Positions 1-11,817 of a DNA stretch of 64,000 nt are shown one piece after another. Origin of the DNA: Sipunculus nudus (taxonomy: Eukaryota; Annelida; Sipuncula; Golfingiida; Sipunculidae); NCBI GenBank assembly GCA_026874595.1, contig CM049306.1, positions 4,354,019 through 4,418,018 of the forward strand, written 5' to 3'. A model generated the notes under the pieces. The model ran no database searches. It was not told where the DNA came from and was given only the letters and a program-made list of their open reading frames with translations. The position numbers and the translations under genes were made by a program. Position 1 is the stretch's first letter, and every line of letters begins with the position of its first letter.

Positions 1-850
1 TCAACTGCTTCAAAACAGAGCCTTAAGGACGGCCTTGAGACTCCCTCCTCGAACCCGAGTATCTGTGCTTCACGAGAAGGCAGAAATAGAATATGTGAAA
101 GACCACATTCTAAGGTTGAGCAAAGGCTATGTCGAAAAGGTGAAGCAAGAGAAGTTCTATAAAGACCTCAAAATGTGGCTCGACTGGCAAAAAATCAGTG
201 GCAATCGGAACCCCAGTATCATCACCCCACTAGAGAAAGTGGGGGAGGGGTAGAAAGGCTCCGGAGCTCTGCAGCGCCCGACTGCAAAAGTAAAATACGG
301 GCAGTCCATCGAATGAGGACGTAAAATGGCGGTCCCGTGTCCAGAAGGGGATGGCACGTAAAAGACCCCATACTGTTTTTCGATAGAAGAGTAGGCCAGC
401 CAGTTGCCGGCAGAATGGAACCAGGCCCTGTTGAGCCAGCCGTTTGGTGGATAAAAGTTGAGGGGATCCCAAAAGGATCAGGGACAAGGCTCCGAGACGT
501 AAAAACCGGGGGTCCGGTTAGGACCAGCAGGGACAAGGCTCAAGCATGATGGCACAAGCACCAGTGAAGGCACCCGAGAAGGCTCCGATCGAACGAACAC
601 GGTACCTGGTCGAAAGGTACAAGGCTCAGGGCAGGACTTATGGTAGTCCAGGGGTAGGCCGATGTCGCTCGGACATTACTGGCTGGTTGCTAGGCTCAGG
701 CTCCTGGGAATAACTGGGGGATCCCCCGGTGGTGGACGGTCAGCGAGGGCGGGCCGGACCTGGCTGGCTGGCGTGTCAGTTCTGGCGACTTCAGTGCAAA
801 GAGGGGGGTACCCGAAGAGGCAAAACTGCGGCGTAAAAACCCTAGTTATT
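1..850 (+). mobile_element. 3' end of a non-LTR (LINE) retrotransposon, 5'-truncated by the window edge
   Basis: The block to about 850 is clearly more GC-rich than the AT-rich DNA around it. It opens with the C-terminus of a reverse-transcriptase-type ORF (2-253) followed by a GC-rich stretch with no ORF of note, which I read as the element's 3' UTR. The right edge is approximate and set by the return to AT-rich sequence; no poly(A) or simple tail is obvious there. Known of the family: LINE copies are usually 5'-truncated and end in a non-coding 3' UTR. Confidence 0.55.
2..253 (+). pseudogene. C-terminal fragment of a jockey-like LINE reverse-transcriptase ORF
   Basis: The open frame runs in from the left edge and stops with TAG at 251-253, giving about 83 residues. 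The pattern QNRALR, then a short basic stretch, then VLHEKAEIEYVKD and a lysine/tyrosine-rich helix, matches the end of non-LTR retrotransposon ORF2 proteins, where a Q-N-(K/R)-A-L-R motif is followed by a short spacer and an LHxE-type helix. The catalytic reverse-transcriptase motifs would lie left of the window and cannot be checked, so whether the full copy is intact is unknown. The clade (jockey/CR1-like) is inference from this short motif only. Confidence 0.55.
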
Positions 851-1251
851 GCCTGAGCGGTGTAACAGATATGGTATGGATGGATATGGACAGTGTTGCT
901 CACATGCCCCATGTAGATACCTGTTGTCTAGTATACAAAGAACATTGGTGAAGGATAAACGAAGAAGTGAAGAAGGTACATATTGTGTAACTGAACTCTA
1001 AACATATGCCAAAAAAAGCAGAGCATTCCATTTCACAGAAAAAAAGTCCCTGCTCAAGCATCAAATGCAGGTGCTCTTAATTCTCAAAACATTCCTCAGT
1101 GTGACTTACTGCAATGAACATGTTTATTGTTACTTCTAATTATGTATGTATTATTGTTCATGTCATGAAGTTAATCTATAAAAACTGATTATAAGATTAT
1201 CGCATATCTACAAGAAATTTATGCAATTATCATTAGTTCAAATATCTTTAA
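851..1251. other. Intergenic AT-rich stretch
   Basis: No ORF, RNA gene or repeat that I can recognise. Confidence 0.4.
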
Positions 1252-1378
1252 AATGTACCTGTACCTAGGTACTTTCTTAAGTACTTGTACCTAGGTACTC
1301 TACAATAATGCTGTACCTGTACCTGACCATTTTGCAAGTACCTGTACCTGTACCTGGGTACTTTTGCATGTACCTGGC
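1252..1378. repeat. Imperfect GTACCT-rich simple repeat
   Basis: Many copies of GTACCT and TAGGTAC alternate with short spacers (CTGTACCTGTACC and similar). A related but AT-rich GTAC-based repeat lies at 53545-53960. No coding sense. Confidence 0.7.
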
Positions 1379-1954
1379 CCCAGCCCTGGTCCAGATTAGC
1401 TGTACAAAGAGGTTTCCCAGCAGAACCACCCCAGCACACTGTCTCATTTCCTCGTATATGGCTGTTAAACATCTTGTTATTACTGTGCGTGTTGGTATTT
1501 AACAAAGTGTGTCTGTTAACCTGACAAGGCTGTGTAACCGGAGGTCCAATTAAGAGGGGCAACACACGGTGTTCAGCCAGCGGGAACATGTATTATATTT
1601 TTAGGCCAAGTAAGTCGGGGCATCTCCTGATTGACACATGTTGTGGCTCCGCGCTGCACATGGCATCATGCACTATGTTCATGCTGACACCTGCAATCGC
1701 CCCCGTTTCACTATTTTTAAAGGAGTAAGCAAATGGTTTCAAAGCAATATTTTGGCAAATGGATTTATTTTAAAGGGTAGAAGCTATTTTTTGTGTTAAC
1801 TCAACATGCTTTATAGGTGATTATGCCGCTTTTAACCATTTTAGATAAACAGATATCCAGTTTTAAATATGCTTATATTTTTGCTTTTTCATAAAGCTTC
1901 AAATTCATGACTACTTAATTGTATGGTAATGTCCAGTAACTATAACATAGTTTA
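1379..1954. other. Intergenic stretch, nothing recognised
   Basis: No supported gene. Short open frames here overlap the GTACCT repeat on both strands and have no recognisable motif. Confidence 0.35.
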
Positions 1955-2062
1955 AATGGAACCCGTCCAACTGAGATCCGTCTAACTGGAACCCATCCAG
2001 ATGGGACTGTCTAACTGTGACCCGTCCATCTGGCGCCAGTCCAACTGACACGTTATTGACCC
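1955..2062. repeat. Degenerate tandem repeat of a CCCGTCCAACTG-like unit
   Basis: About six diverged copies of a short unit around GTCCAACTG / GTCTAACTG with spacers such as GGAACCC recur over about 100 bp. Confidence 0.6.
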
Positions 2063-2553
2063 AACACACTGACATGAGCCACGTCCATCACACACATGGT
2101 CTTGATTCTCAGTATGATTATAGAATAGGTGCCTACTTGATTTACTCCTAAGCCAAGTTAAACATGACTTCTTAAATTTATCTATTTTCAATACTACCAG
2201 TGGCAGTACCACTATTAGCACTAAGCCATTATTTTGATAACACCCTTGGAACGAGTGTTCAATTATGCCTTTTAGAGAGATTCCCAGTTCGGGCCCCCAT
2301 CAGTTTATTAAAAAGGCCTGTCAGACATGTTTTCATGGCTAGATAAATAGTATACACAATGCACAGTGGCCTGTAGTCAAGTATACGGATATCTGTAGTG
2401 CAGACTCAAGTGAAGGCCCAATCGGAACAGAACACTATTCAAAATACCAGCTCTTCTTTATAACCGAAGGATTTACTTACGGTGACATAAGCTGTTATTG
2501 AATATTGAAATATATTAGAAAACTGGGGTTTATAAAACTGGAATGTCACTTAC

Positions 2554-2700
2554 CTCGGGATGACTTTATTTGCTCTCAGTATTTGTCCCTAACAAGTTGG
2601 TAAACTTTCTGTCATGGCGCCTAACAACACACCGAAGCGTTATCAATGCATAGACACAATAAAGTTCTAACACGTTTAAATTCTACACCACAGATGCTGA
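2554..2700 (-). other. Candidate non-coding first exon on the minus strand
   Basis: On the minus strand the sequence CCCGAG is followed at 2553-2547 by GTAAGTG, a near-perfect 5' splice site. Upstream of it lies an ATG in good context (2613-2615 read on minus), but its frame closes after eight codons, so it would be a leader exon with a short upstream ORF. The right edge is a guess. I see no matching downstream exon to the left, so this is a suggestion resting on one strong donor and the promoter-like motif at about 2811. Confidence 0.25.
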
Positions 2701-2799
2701 GTCAGACCCGTAAGATATGAATAATGAATTTGATTATTATATTGACATTTTGACAGACGCAATACCTGTTACTTCCTATTTCTGGTAAAGGTAAAAAAT

Positions 2800-2850
2800 C
2801 CCCGGAAGTGCGTAGTGATCGCCGGCTGTTGTTGCTACAACAAGGTGCTT
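2800..2850 (-). promoter_or_regulatory. Promoter-like segment with an ETS-type site
   Basis: The sequence CCGGAAGTGCG at about 2811-2821 is the classical ETS/GABP site common at housekeeping promoters, in a locally GC-richer patch. It lies about 250 bp upstream of the strong minus-strand donor at 2553. ETS sites are nearly direction-neutral, so a plus-strand transcript is also possible. Confidence 0.25.
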
Positions 2851-3384
2851 AGCTACTGAATTTACCGCAGTAGCGGGTACAACGTCTTTGAAGTTGGCAT
2901 ATTTTTATTACTTGGAATATTTTCGCCGTCAAATCCATGGAGGGTCTGTTTAGCGAGAGTCTGTATATAATATGCAGAAAGAATGCCCTCTAACATGTGA
3001 TAACTCTAAAATTTACAGAGAACAAATGAAAATGAATGTTTGATATTGTGTCACAGTTACTGTTGACATGTTGAAGAGGTTTATAAAGGCCTATACTATA
3101 GTTAGAGGTACGAACCACAGGTGTCAGCACTCTCTTGAACGTCGCAGTTCTGGTCATAACGTGTTATTACACTCTTTGGTCTTGGCGCTTGCCAGCCCAG
3201 CGCCGTTTCGCTGATCTCGACGGGTAACCAAACACAACTGAATAGGCATTTGATGAAATGTGTTAAACCCAGTCGAGGCTCTGTAGAATATACAGAGCCA
3301 CATTTTCAAAACTCTGTCTTCATTTAATCTGACCATGCATGTAGGCCTAGGTCAACTTGAAGTCATTGTTTTCGATCTCATTCG

Positions 3385-5345
3385 ACAACTTACCGTCCGT
3401 CTGTCTTGCCGTCCGTCCGTCCGTAGATGTGGCACGTTTTGAAACCGTAAGACTTAATAGGAATCCAAAATTCGGCTTAATGTTAGATGTCCCTAAGATC
3501 TCCTACCAAGCCGAAAACTGGGTCTTTGCGACTTCGTTCCTTTGAGAAATTAAGGAAAAACCTCAGTTTTTTATTTAAAAAAAAAACTATTTTCACACTT
3601 CAGGACCGCCTAATATCAAAACCAATCATCTGTTTTTTTTCTCATATTTGCCATAAATATTCCTCTATATAGTTCCTATGTACATGCCAGAAATTAGGTC
3701 TGTATTATATAATTTAAAAAAGTTATGGGCTCAAACTTTTTGCATTTTGTAAAAAATCAGGAAAGATATTTGATCACTTAACACAAAACATGTTAAAACT
3801 AAGGACTTTTTTCCAGTAATATAACTTTAATTAATCAAAATTAAATTGTATACCCAAAATTAGATCAAAATCTTTTGAATTTTTTAAAATATTAGCAAAA
3901 ATAAAAAATTGATACCTTAAATTTGCCCAACTTTGGCCACTGCACGTTTTTTCCCTGTAAGTAATGTGGATTTAATTTTCACAGCATGTAAACATAAGGA
4001 TTTAATCTGTTAAAATCTGAAATTTGAAAATAAAAGCTGCAAAATAAGGCTAGTTATTGAAATTTTTTGGAGGCCCTTGTTGTATTCCCTTACATTGTCA
4101 ATTAAGCAGTCCACATTGGTCACTGTAGGTCATTCAGTACAGCTCTCTGTGCTCCCCAGGCTGTTGGCATAATGTTAGATGTCCCAAAGATCTCCTACCA
4201 AGCCAAAAACTGGGTCTTTGAGACTTCGTTCCTTTGAGAAATTAAGGAAAAACCTCAATTTTTTTATTAAAAACCTATTTTCACACTTCAGGACTGACTA
4301 ATATCAAAACCACTCATCTGTTTTTCCTCATATTTACCATAAATAATCCTCTGTATGGTTCCAATGCACATGCCAGAAATTAGGTCTGTATTATATAATT
4401 TAAAAAAGTTATGGGCCCAAACATAATGCATTTTGTAAATAATCAGGAAAGAAATTTGAACAATTAACACAAAACTTGTTAAAGCTAAGCCCTTTTTTCC
4501 ATTAATATAACTTTTATTAATCAAAATTAAATTGTATACCCAAAATTAGATCAAAATCGTTTAAATTATTTAAAATATTAGCAAAAATAAAAATTGGTAC
4601 CTTAAATTTTGCCCAACTTTGACCATGGCACGTTTTTTTCCTGTAATTGCTGTGGATTTAATTTTCAAAGCATGTTTTTGTTAGCATTTCAACTGTTAAC
4701 ACCAAACATTTGAAACCAGTTGATCCAAAACTGTAGATTTTATTCAAGTTTTCAAGCACCATGTCCCATATTGTTTACATCAAGCTAGTGTTATGCAGTT
4801 TTCTAGAGCTCAGCTCCCCAGCTTCAGATCTAAATTCTTTAAATTCAGCATACAGTTAGATGTCTCAAAAATCCCCTACCATGCCAAGAATTTGGTCACT
4901 AGGACTAAATTCCTTTGAAATATTAATGAAAAACTTCATTTTTCCATTAAAAACCCATTGTTACACTGCCTAATATTATAACCACTGATCTGACTTTGAT
5001 CATATATAATATACATATTTTTCTATACACTTGCTATGCACATTCCAGAAATGATGTCAGTATTGCGTAATTGTTTTAAGTTATGGGCCCAAACATAATG
5101 CACTTTTTAAAAAATCAAGAAATATATTTACTCCCTTAACAAGAGGATTTGCTTAAGCTAGAGATTTTTTGTCAGGGATGTAACATTATTTAATAAAGAT
5201 TCAATTGAATACCCAAAATTATTTCTGAATTTTTCAAATTTTATAAGTTATTAGTATAAATATAAAATTAGTACCTTAAATTTTGCCCAACTTTGACCAT
5301 GGCACTCTTGTGTCCTGAGAGCACTGTTGATAAAATTTTCATTTC
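3385..5345. repeat. Three diverged tandem copies of a dispersed AT-rich repeat
   Basis: Related segments begin at about 3478, 4150 and 4850, each opening with the motif TGTTAGATGTCCC or a variant and containing CTCCTACCAAGCC, a stretch of AT-rich spacer, and GCCCAACTTTG. The left copy is preceded by a GTCCGTCCGTCCG run (3405-3423). A relative in the opposite orientation sits at 44510-44935 inside the SRPK gene, and a fragment occurs at about 6285-6410. No protein-coding capacity. It is probably a non-autonomous mobile repeat. Confidence 0.7.
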
Positions 5346-6530
5346 TTGCACACGTAAGGATTTTAGCTTCTAAATTCTGAAGTTTTAAAAGGAATTGATC
5401 AAAAACTAGCTTTTATTAAACTTTTTATGAGACCATGTCACACCTAGGCTGTACTGAAACCCCTCTATATGTTCCAACATTGACCTTTCAGGCCAATTAT
5501 GCATGCTGGAAGCGAGGAACTCTGCAGCCAGCCAGCTCTTGGTGGCTTCAGCTGGATCTAACTGTCCAACCACCTCCTCTAGTATTTGTTTTGGCCATAA
5601 AAATAACAATAAACTTTTTTTTTAATTATTGGTTTATGATAAGAACTTCAAGAAAAATAAATGGAAAAGGAATTTTATAGTTAATGAGTTACAGGGAATT
5701 ATCTTGCAATTATTGATCATTTATGTATCTTCCATGGATGGCCAAAAATGTATTTCAAATGACACCATGCAGTCACCATTGGGTATTTTTCTTTTCAACC
5801 ATAAAAATGAAAAATAAATAATTAAATACAATTGTTGTTTACTATTAGGTTTCATATGAAGCAAGATAATGAATGACAAGGATGCAGTTGATTATATTAA
5901 ATTAATCTAAATTTTCAGGTCTTTTCCATGTGTTTAACTTGTTGGTTATTTTTATTACAAAATTCAAAAATAAATAAATATGTCAAAATTTAAAATATTA
6001 CTCAGACAAGTGCTCATTAAAGATGTTAATATGTTTGACTAATGACATTAAGACTCATGGTTGTATCAGTTGTTACATGATACTGGCTAAATAATCAAAA
6101 TTTTATTACTCATTCCTTTATTTCAGTTAATAAAATCAAACATTCCCAACTCCAGTTTGCTCCTGGTATAATATATTGGGTGTTTTGATCCTTGGATTAT
6201 TTTTAATAGCTTTCATAGCTGAGAATACTTTTCTTTTTTTCTGATACGATTAAAAAAAATAAAAATATTCAGATTTTTGCTGTTAGTGCTGTGGATTTAA
6301 TTTTCATAGCATGTACACATAAGCATTTCATCTTTAAAAATCTGAAATTTGAAACCAATTGATCAAAAAGTGTAGATTTCATTAAAGTTTTCAAGCACCA
6401 TGGCATGATTGTTTACATCAGGTCAGTATAAATGCAGTGTACTAGCTGTTACATAACACCTTCAAGTCTGACCTGCTGCCCCTGTGAGTGTGTGGGTCAG
6501 GCTGGGTCAGGCAGTAATTACCAGAGAGCC
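5346..6530. other. Intergenic AT-rich stretch with a repeat fragment
   Basis: No gene recognised. A fragment at about 6285-6410 resembles the right part of the 3.4-5.3 kb repeat (GTGGATTTAATTTTC, then TTCAAGCACCATG). Confidence 0.4.
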
Positions 6531-6655
6531 TCTCTTTCTCTCTCTCTCTCTGCCAGTCTAGCTCTCTCTTTTTCTCTCTCTCCTGCTTTTTCCAATTCTC
6601 TCTCTTTCTTTCTCTTTCTTTCTCTCTCTCTCCTCTCTCTCTCTCTCTTGCTAAA
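6531..6655 (+). repeat. CT-rich microsatellite
   Basis: Runs of TCTCTC with occasional TTTC and short interruptions. The open frames on both strands (Ser/Leu-rich or Arg/Glu-rich) are products of the simple repeat. Confidence 0.85.
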
Positions 6656-7984
6656 CCTAATTGTCTCCCTTCCCCCCTCCATCCCATTCTGTTGACAGAA
6701 AAACTTGATACATTAGCTATAAATGTTGATGCAATTTAGAAATGTGAATCAACTGAAATATTCACAATCACATGTATATGTTATACTGTAAATGTATAGT
6801 AACATTTGTAAATCTGGATAAAAATGGTGTAATAAAAAAGGAATTAATTCAAATATTGTTAATTTTTCCTGGCTCAATAGAATGGGAAAAATGATTTGCT
6901 TTGTTTCTCTGTCTGTCAGCCTGTTTTAAATATTTAATGATCATGAATAAACTTTTATTTCCTGTGAGCACTGTTGAATTAAATTTCATATCCTATATGC
7001 ATATGCAAGGGTGTTGTAACTCTCACCATCCCCTTCTTCACCCCACTGAGTCTTTGCTACTTGGCACAATAGTTCTATGGCCATAGCATAAAATTTAATA
7101 ATCTAAGAAAATATCTACAGAGAGACATTGTAACTCTGATCATTACAATACCCCCCCCCCCCCCATCAAGTCATCCCATCTGTGGTGTATAGGGACGTTA
7201 TGGCAACTGTATACATATCATAAAATTGATAAAAAAGGTTTACTAAATAAATTGGATCTCATTAGACAAATGTGTAAACTGTTGAACTGTCAACAGCTTA
7301 TCAAAAAGGTAACCAATGGAAATGCATAGTCAGATCTCACCAATGGAAATGCATAGTCAGATCTCAAAATATTATTTGCAGCAATTTCTTCAATCATATC
7401 AATCAACCATGGCCTAGAGTACCTCTTCCTCTTAAACTTTATCGACATTTCATAATATTTTAGATTTTAACCTGCCAGGTGTTTGAGTACTGTTGACTAT
7501 TTGTCCATAGGTACCTATGTACATGCCAGAAATTATGTCAATATTGTGTAATATTTAGATGTGGTGGGCATCAAAATAATGTACCTTGTTAAGACCAAAG
7601 AGATATCATGTCATACAGTCACAAATTCATAAATCCCCTTGTCAGCATAGTTAATCATTACCTTAAATCTGTCAAATTGAAATCTGGCAGACTTACATAC
7701 ACTGTAGATCCTTCAACAAATAGCCTTATCATCATTATACCACTGCTTAGTATACTGTCATTGCATTCATATTTGCTCAAATAAATTGCTTTTTTTCAAC
7801 CCCTCCCAAATAAATAAAAAATAAACCACTATATTTCACTCCATATTAAACCATCAGTAAGGTGATTTCATATATCATTTACTCACATATTACATTATAT
7901 TCCTTTATAAAAGCCCAACGTGACCATGATATTCATAAGCTTTATCGACTCAAAATAGTATCTCAATGGTGATACATTTATAGT
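6656..7984. other. Intergenic stretch with small repeats
   Basis: Holds a run of 14 C at 7151-7164 and a perfect 27-bp tandem duplication at 7312-7338 and 7339-7365 (unit beginning ACCAATGGAAATGC). No gene recognised. Confidence 0.5.
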
Positions 7985-8310
7985 CCAATTATGATCAGCT
8001 GAGCGCCGTGACCCATGGGTCCCTTGTTGTTCTAATTTTAAAGCCCTTACTACTGTAAAGTGGCAATAATTGGGGTATTTACAGATGAAAAAAAAAACAA
8101 GAAAAGGATAATCTATTGTGGCATCACCAGTACAAGACAAAGCTATTCAAGATCTTTGGTCAACCTAATATGTTTTGACCAATCAATGCAATCATTCTTG
8201 AAATATTTTGTTACGATTTTTTGCAAAAATGGCCTTATTCAAGGTCAAGGTCATTCTCCTTGTAGAGGTCATGACCTCATTTTGAATAGGCTTCACACAT
8301 GATAAATTGG
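7985..8310 (-). repeat. Dispersed repeat carrying AGGTCA palindromes
   Basis: Begins with the motif CAGCTGAGCG followed by GTGACCCATGGGTC, seen at the ends of the repeat family at 11.8 and 42.7 kb. The interior aligns by eye with 24840-25080 (shared GATCTTTGGTCAA, then AAATATGG or AAAATGG, then CAAGGTCAAGG). It contains TCAAGGTCA at 8239-8247 and the perfect 14-bp palindrome GAGGTCATGACCTC at 8265-8278. Non-coding. Confidence 0.6.
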
Positions 8311-10326
8311 GAGATGTAAAATTTGATAAAGATACACGAGTATACTGCCCTATAGTGTCTACTCGGCTCGCACAACCCTGATGGAGAATAATACGTGGAG
8401 GTGATAAATGAACAGAATCGATTGGCACGCATACCATACCTGACGCAATGAGCGCCCCTACCATAATGATCGAGTACTCCCCATGGATTTTTGAAGGTTC
8501 TCTTTTAGAATACGGAAGGAATGAGCCAGCCACTCTCACCTAAAAAGTGCAGGCAGTACTTACGGTCACCGTTATTTTCCAAACTCGCTTGATGATTTTG
8601 ATGACGTGAAATTATGTCACGGTTTTCCAAGAACATAAATATTGGCTAGCAAAAGTAAAGTTTCCCTACATTTGCACATAATTGTGTCCCCGGAATCCTC
8701 GAAACAGCTCTTACTTTAGCTTAAAACAGCACCACATGAAAATGGATACTCTGGATTTGAATCGTCCATACCGTATTTAGGCCTACTAGGCCTGTGAATT
8801 TCTGATTGAAGGGGTCTTTGATTCAAGATTAATGCCTTTCGATTCGATTCTGGATTCGATTAATGTATACAGTAACAATATTTTGTCAGAGACGTAATTT
8901 ACTATAAGTGTTCATCCCATATGATGCTCTAAGGTTAAGATTATTATATACCTGGGATGTCAAACAAAAGTGTCATTTTTTTCGGGGGGGGGGGGGGGGC
9001 AATAAGGCTTAAGACAGTACCCAGATGCACCAGAACTTGAGCCACTCAAGGTAAAACACCATCAAGTCTGAAATTATAAACAAATGAAAACAACCGTTGT
9101 TCATCTCCTAGACTTTCTTTGACTTTGTTGGAAGGGGTGTAAAGAATATAAAGAATTTATTTTGAAAGCGCACGGCGCTTATTACGTGAAATGCGGTACA
9201 TGTCAAAGCTGCCGCACTTCAAATTAAAGTGATTATGGCGTGCGCGTGTGTGTGTGTGTCAAAGCCCAATCCGCGACCTGGACCAGTCGTGGACCAGTCC
9301 CGATCAGGATTAAGTCTGGCCTAGATCCGGATTTCATTTACAACAAAAAGAATAAATTCCTGCCTATTCAATTCAAGGCAGGCCAAAGTTATGATTGTTT
9401 CAACATAAAGGCTTTGGACCGACTAGACTTGGCAAACCTTTAAATGATCAAATCCTTGTTAACAAATTTATATTAACAAAGTATTTCAATTTTCTGTAAA
9501 TAAGATTTAAAATTTGATTATTCTGATTTATAATTATGTAGGTAATATTGCAATTTTATGTTGCAACACTTTACTGTCATTCGTCAACATAATCATTTAT
9601 TTATTTAACAACATGTATACTGCTTTTTAGACAAACGAGAAAAGTTTTACAGTGCAACAGAATTCATTTTTTGACAATGACGAAGTTTTGTCAGTGAAGG
9701 CGATGTTATTCTTTCAATAATTCCAATAATTCATTTTTCGTTTAAGGCATTTGTTGTACTCAGCTCCCTAGTAATTACTAATTGTGTAACAAACGTTTTT
9801 AATGGCTTAAATTAAATGTTCCACTGATGACACTGCAGATTTAAATGTTTCTGTTGTCTAAAAGTAAGGTGAAACTTTCCTAAATTTAAGAGAATGTCTA
9901 TTCTCAAGGTGTTTTATCCTGTCATCTCTGTCTAAATCAGGCTTTGGCCTGGGCCAGTCTGGAGCTTGCTACAGCTGTGCTTAATCATTGAGCTACAGCA
10001 CTACAGCTGTGCTCCACCACTGGACTTGCAACATATCAAATAGGTAATCAGTCTAACTGTGAAGAGAACAGTCCCTCAAAAGTCAAAATCAGGTGATGCC
10101 TTTATTGCGCACAGCAAACAAACGATGAGGTGGGTGGACCACTACCCGAGTAATACCATACCACGGTCCCCCATAAGGCTTGAGACAGTACCTGAACCTA
10201 GCAAGTCCCATATGTACTAGATATTGAGCCAGGAAATCTCGTCTGAAATTATAAAACAAATGAAACAACCCTTGCTAATCTCAATGAACTTCATTAACTA
10301 TGTTGTAAGGTTATAAACTAGTTATA
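8311..10326. other. Intergenic stretch, nothing recognised
   Basis: Contains a run of 16 G at 8984-8999 and short GT repeats near 9240-9260. No supported gene, and no ORF with a recognisable motif. Confidence 0.4.
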
Positions 10327-11458
10327 AACTAGGACCAATGGGTCACGACGCTCAGCTGAATTTGTGTAAGAGGCTATTTTTAGGAGTTTTTACAAAATGT
10401 GGATCCTATAACCTTTGACCTTTTGATCCACTTTTGGCGGGTCAGCTATATGTACAGGATTGAAGGTTCGGGATCAAAAGTCTGGCTTAAAATGCATCCA
10501 CAATCTTTTTGAAGAAATGGGTCCAGTGCTCTTGACCTCATGACTCCAAAATCTAAAGGTTTCTTACGTTTTTGGCGGGTCATGTATAAGTCGACTTTGA
10601 AACCAATATGTCAATCCAAACTGGAGTTATCATCCAGAAACACATTTTTAGACAGATGGCACCTGTGACCTTGACCTTTTACTGTGCGACCTCAGAATCA
10701 ACCGGGTTCTTCCCTATTGGCAGATCAGCTATATGTAGAAGATGGAAGGTTGGCGATGAAAAGTTTGGCTAAAAATGTATCAACAATAATTTTTTTAAAG
10801 AGGGACCTGTGACCTTGACCTTTGGCCTTATGACTCCAGAATCAAAAACGTTCTTACTTTTTATGGCGGGTCATGTAAAAGTCAAGTTTGAAACCAATAT
10901 GTCAATCCAAACTGGAGTTATCATCGGGAAACAAATTTGTGGACAGACGGGCAGCATGAAAAGCAGTAAGACGGAATCGACAGGGTGATTATTATATATG
11001 ACACACAAGGTTTCAGGACACAGGATGAATCCACAGTTAAGTATATGATAGTAACAGTATAATTTGGCAGTCTAAAAACAAAGGAACTAAATGAAACCAG
11101 AGATGAGAAACTGACACCTTGCTGTAAATTGGAAGTCTAAAAATATAGGTAAATTGCGTGAAAATCGAAAAAATACAGGTGGCGCCACCACTATAAAGGA
11201 AGGGATGAAACTAGGCATGATCAATATTCAAAGCAAGGTTCATGGCAATCCATGTATTAATTATTGAGATTTTTTTTATTATTCAAGGGTGCCGAAACAT
11301 GCAGTGAACAAATTTCAGGTTTCGAAGGAGGTTTTTCAAGGTGCTCCCTGGATATTAATTGAGAGGTTTCCAGATCGGTTACGATTTGTGCATTGTCAAC
11401 GGATGGACAGACAGACCGCTATAACTCAGATACTTTCAGTCAACTGAGCTTAAAATAA
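10327..11458 (+). mobile_element. Non-autonomous dispersed element with CAGCTGA-type ends
   Basis: Left end near 10335 reads GACCAATGGGTCACGACGCT then CAGCTGA; the right end near 11445 reads CTCAGATACTTTCAGTCAAC then TGAGCTTAAAA. This matches the terminal layout of the elements at 11818 and 42692. The interior holds two copies (about 10418-10650 and 10700-10940) of a segment with TGGCGGGTCA and CCAATATGTCAATCC. No transposase or other coding capacity. Confidence 0.6.
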
Positions 11459-11711
11459 AATGACCGCCTCCTTTAGAACGGAATATTCGGGACTGAAAGT
11501 TCGCGGGAGGCAATAGTATATAATTTCTTCCTGCAGCTGGCAATAGTATAATTTTTCTTCCTATACCCTATCCCAACCCAGAAATTTGCCAATCTGATAT
11601 ATTGATGTACATTGTGTTAAATGGACCGAAATTACATCTCTCAAGAAATGAGCTCCCATGAAAACTGTGGCTCCCTTTTAACAGCTTTCCATTTTTTTTA
11701 TCTCAGTGTCA

Positions 11712-11712
<1 letters not shown>

Positions 11713-11762
<50 letters not shown>
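11713..11762. repeat. (TA)n microsatellite
   Basis: About 25 uninterrupted TA dinucleotides. Confidence 0.97.
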
Positions 11763-11766
<4 letters not shown>

Positions 11767-11817
11767 TATATTTTCTTCAAAGGAAGAAAATGTTAAGAGT
11801 CCGGGACTCTCATTAAA

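Noticed and set aside
6442-6687. Arg/Glu-rich frame, reminiscent of RS-like proteins
   Set aside because: It is the direct translation of a CT microsatellite.
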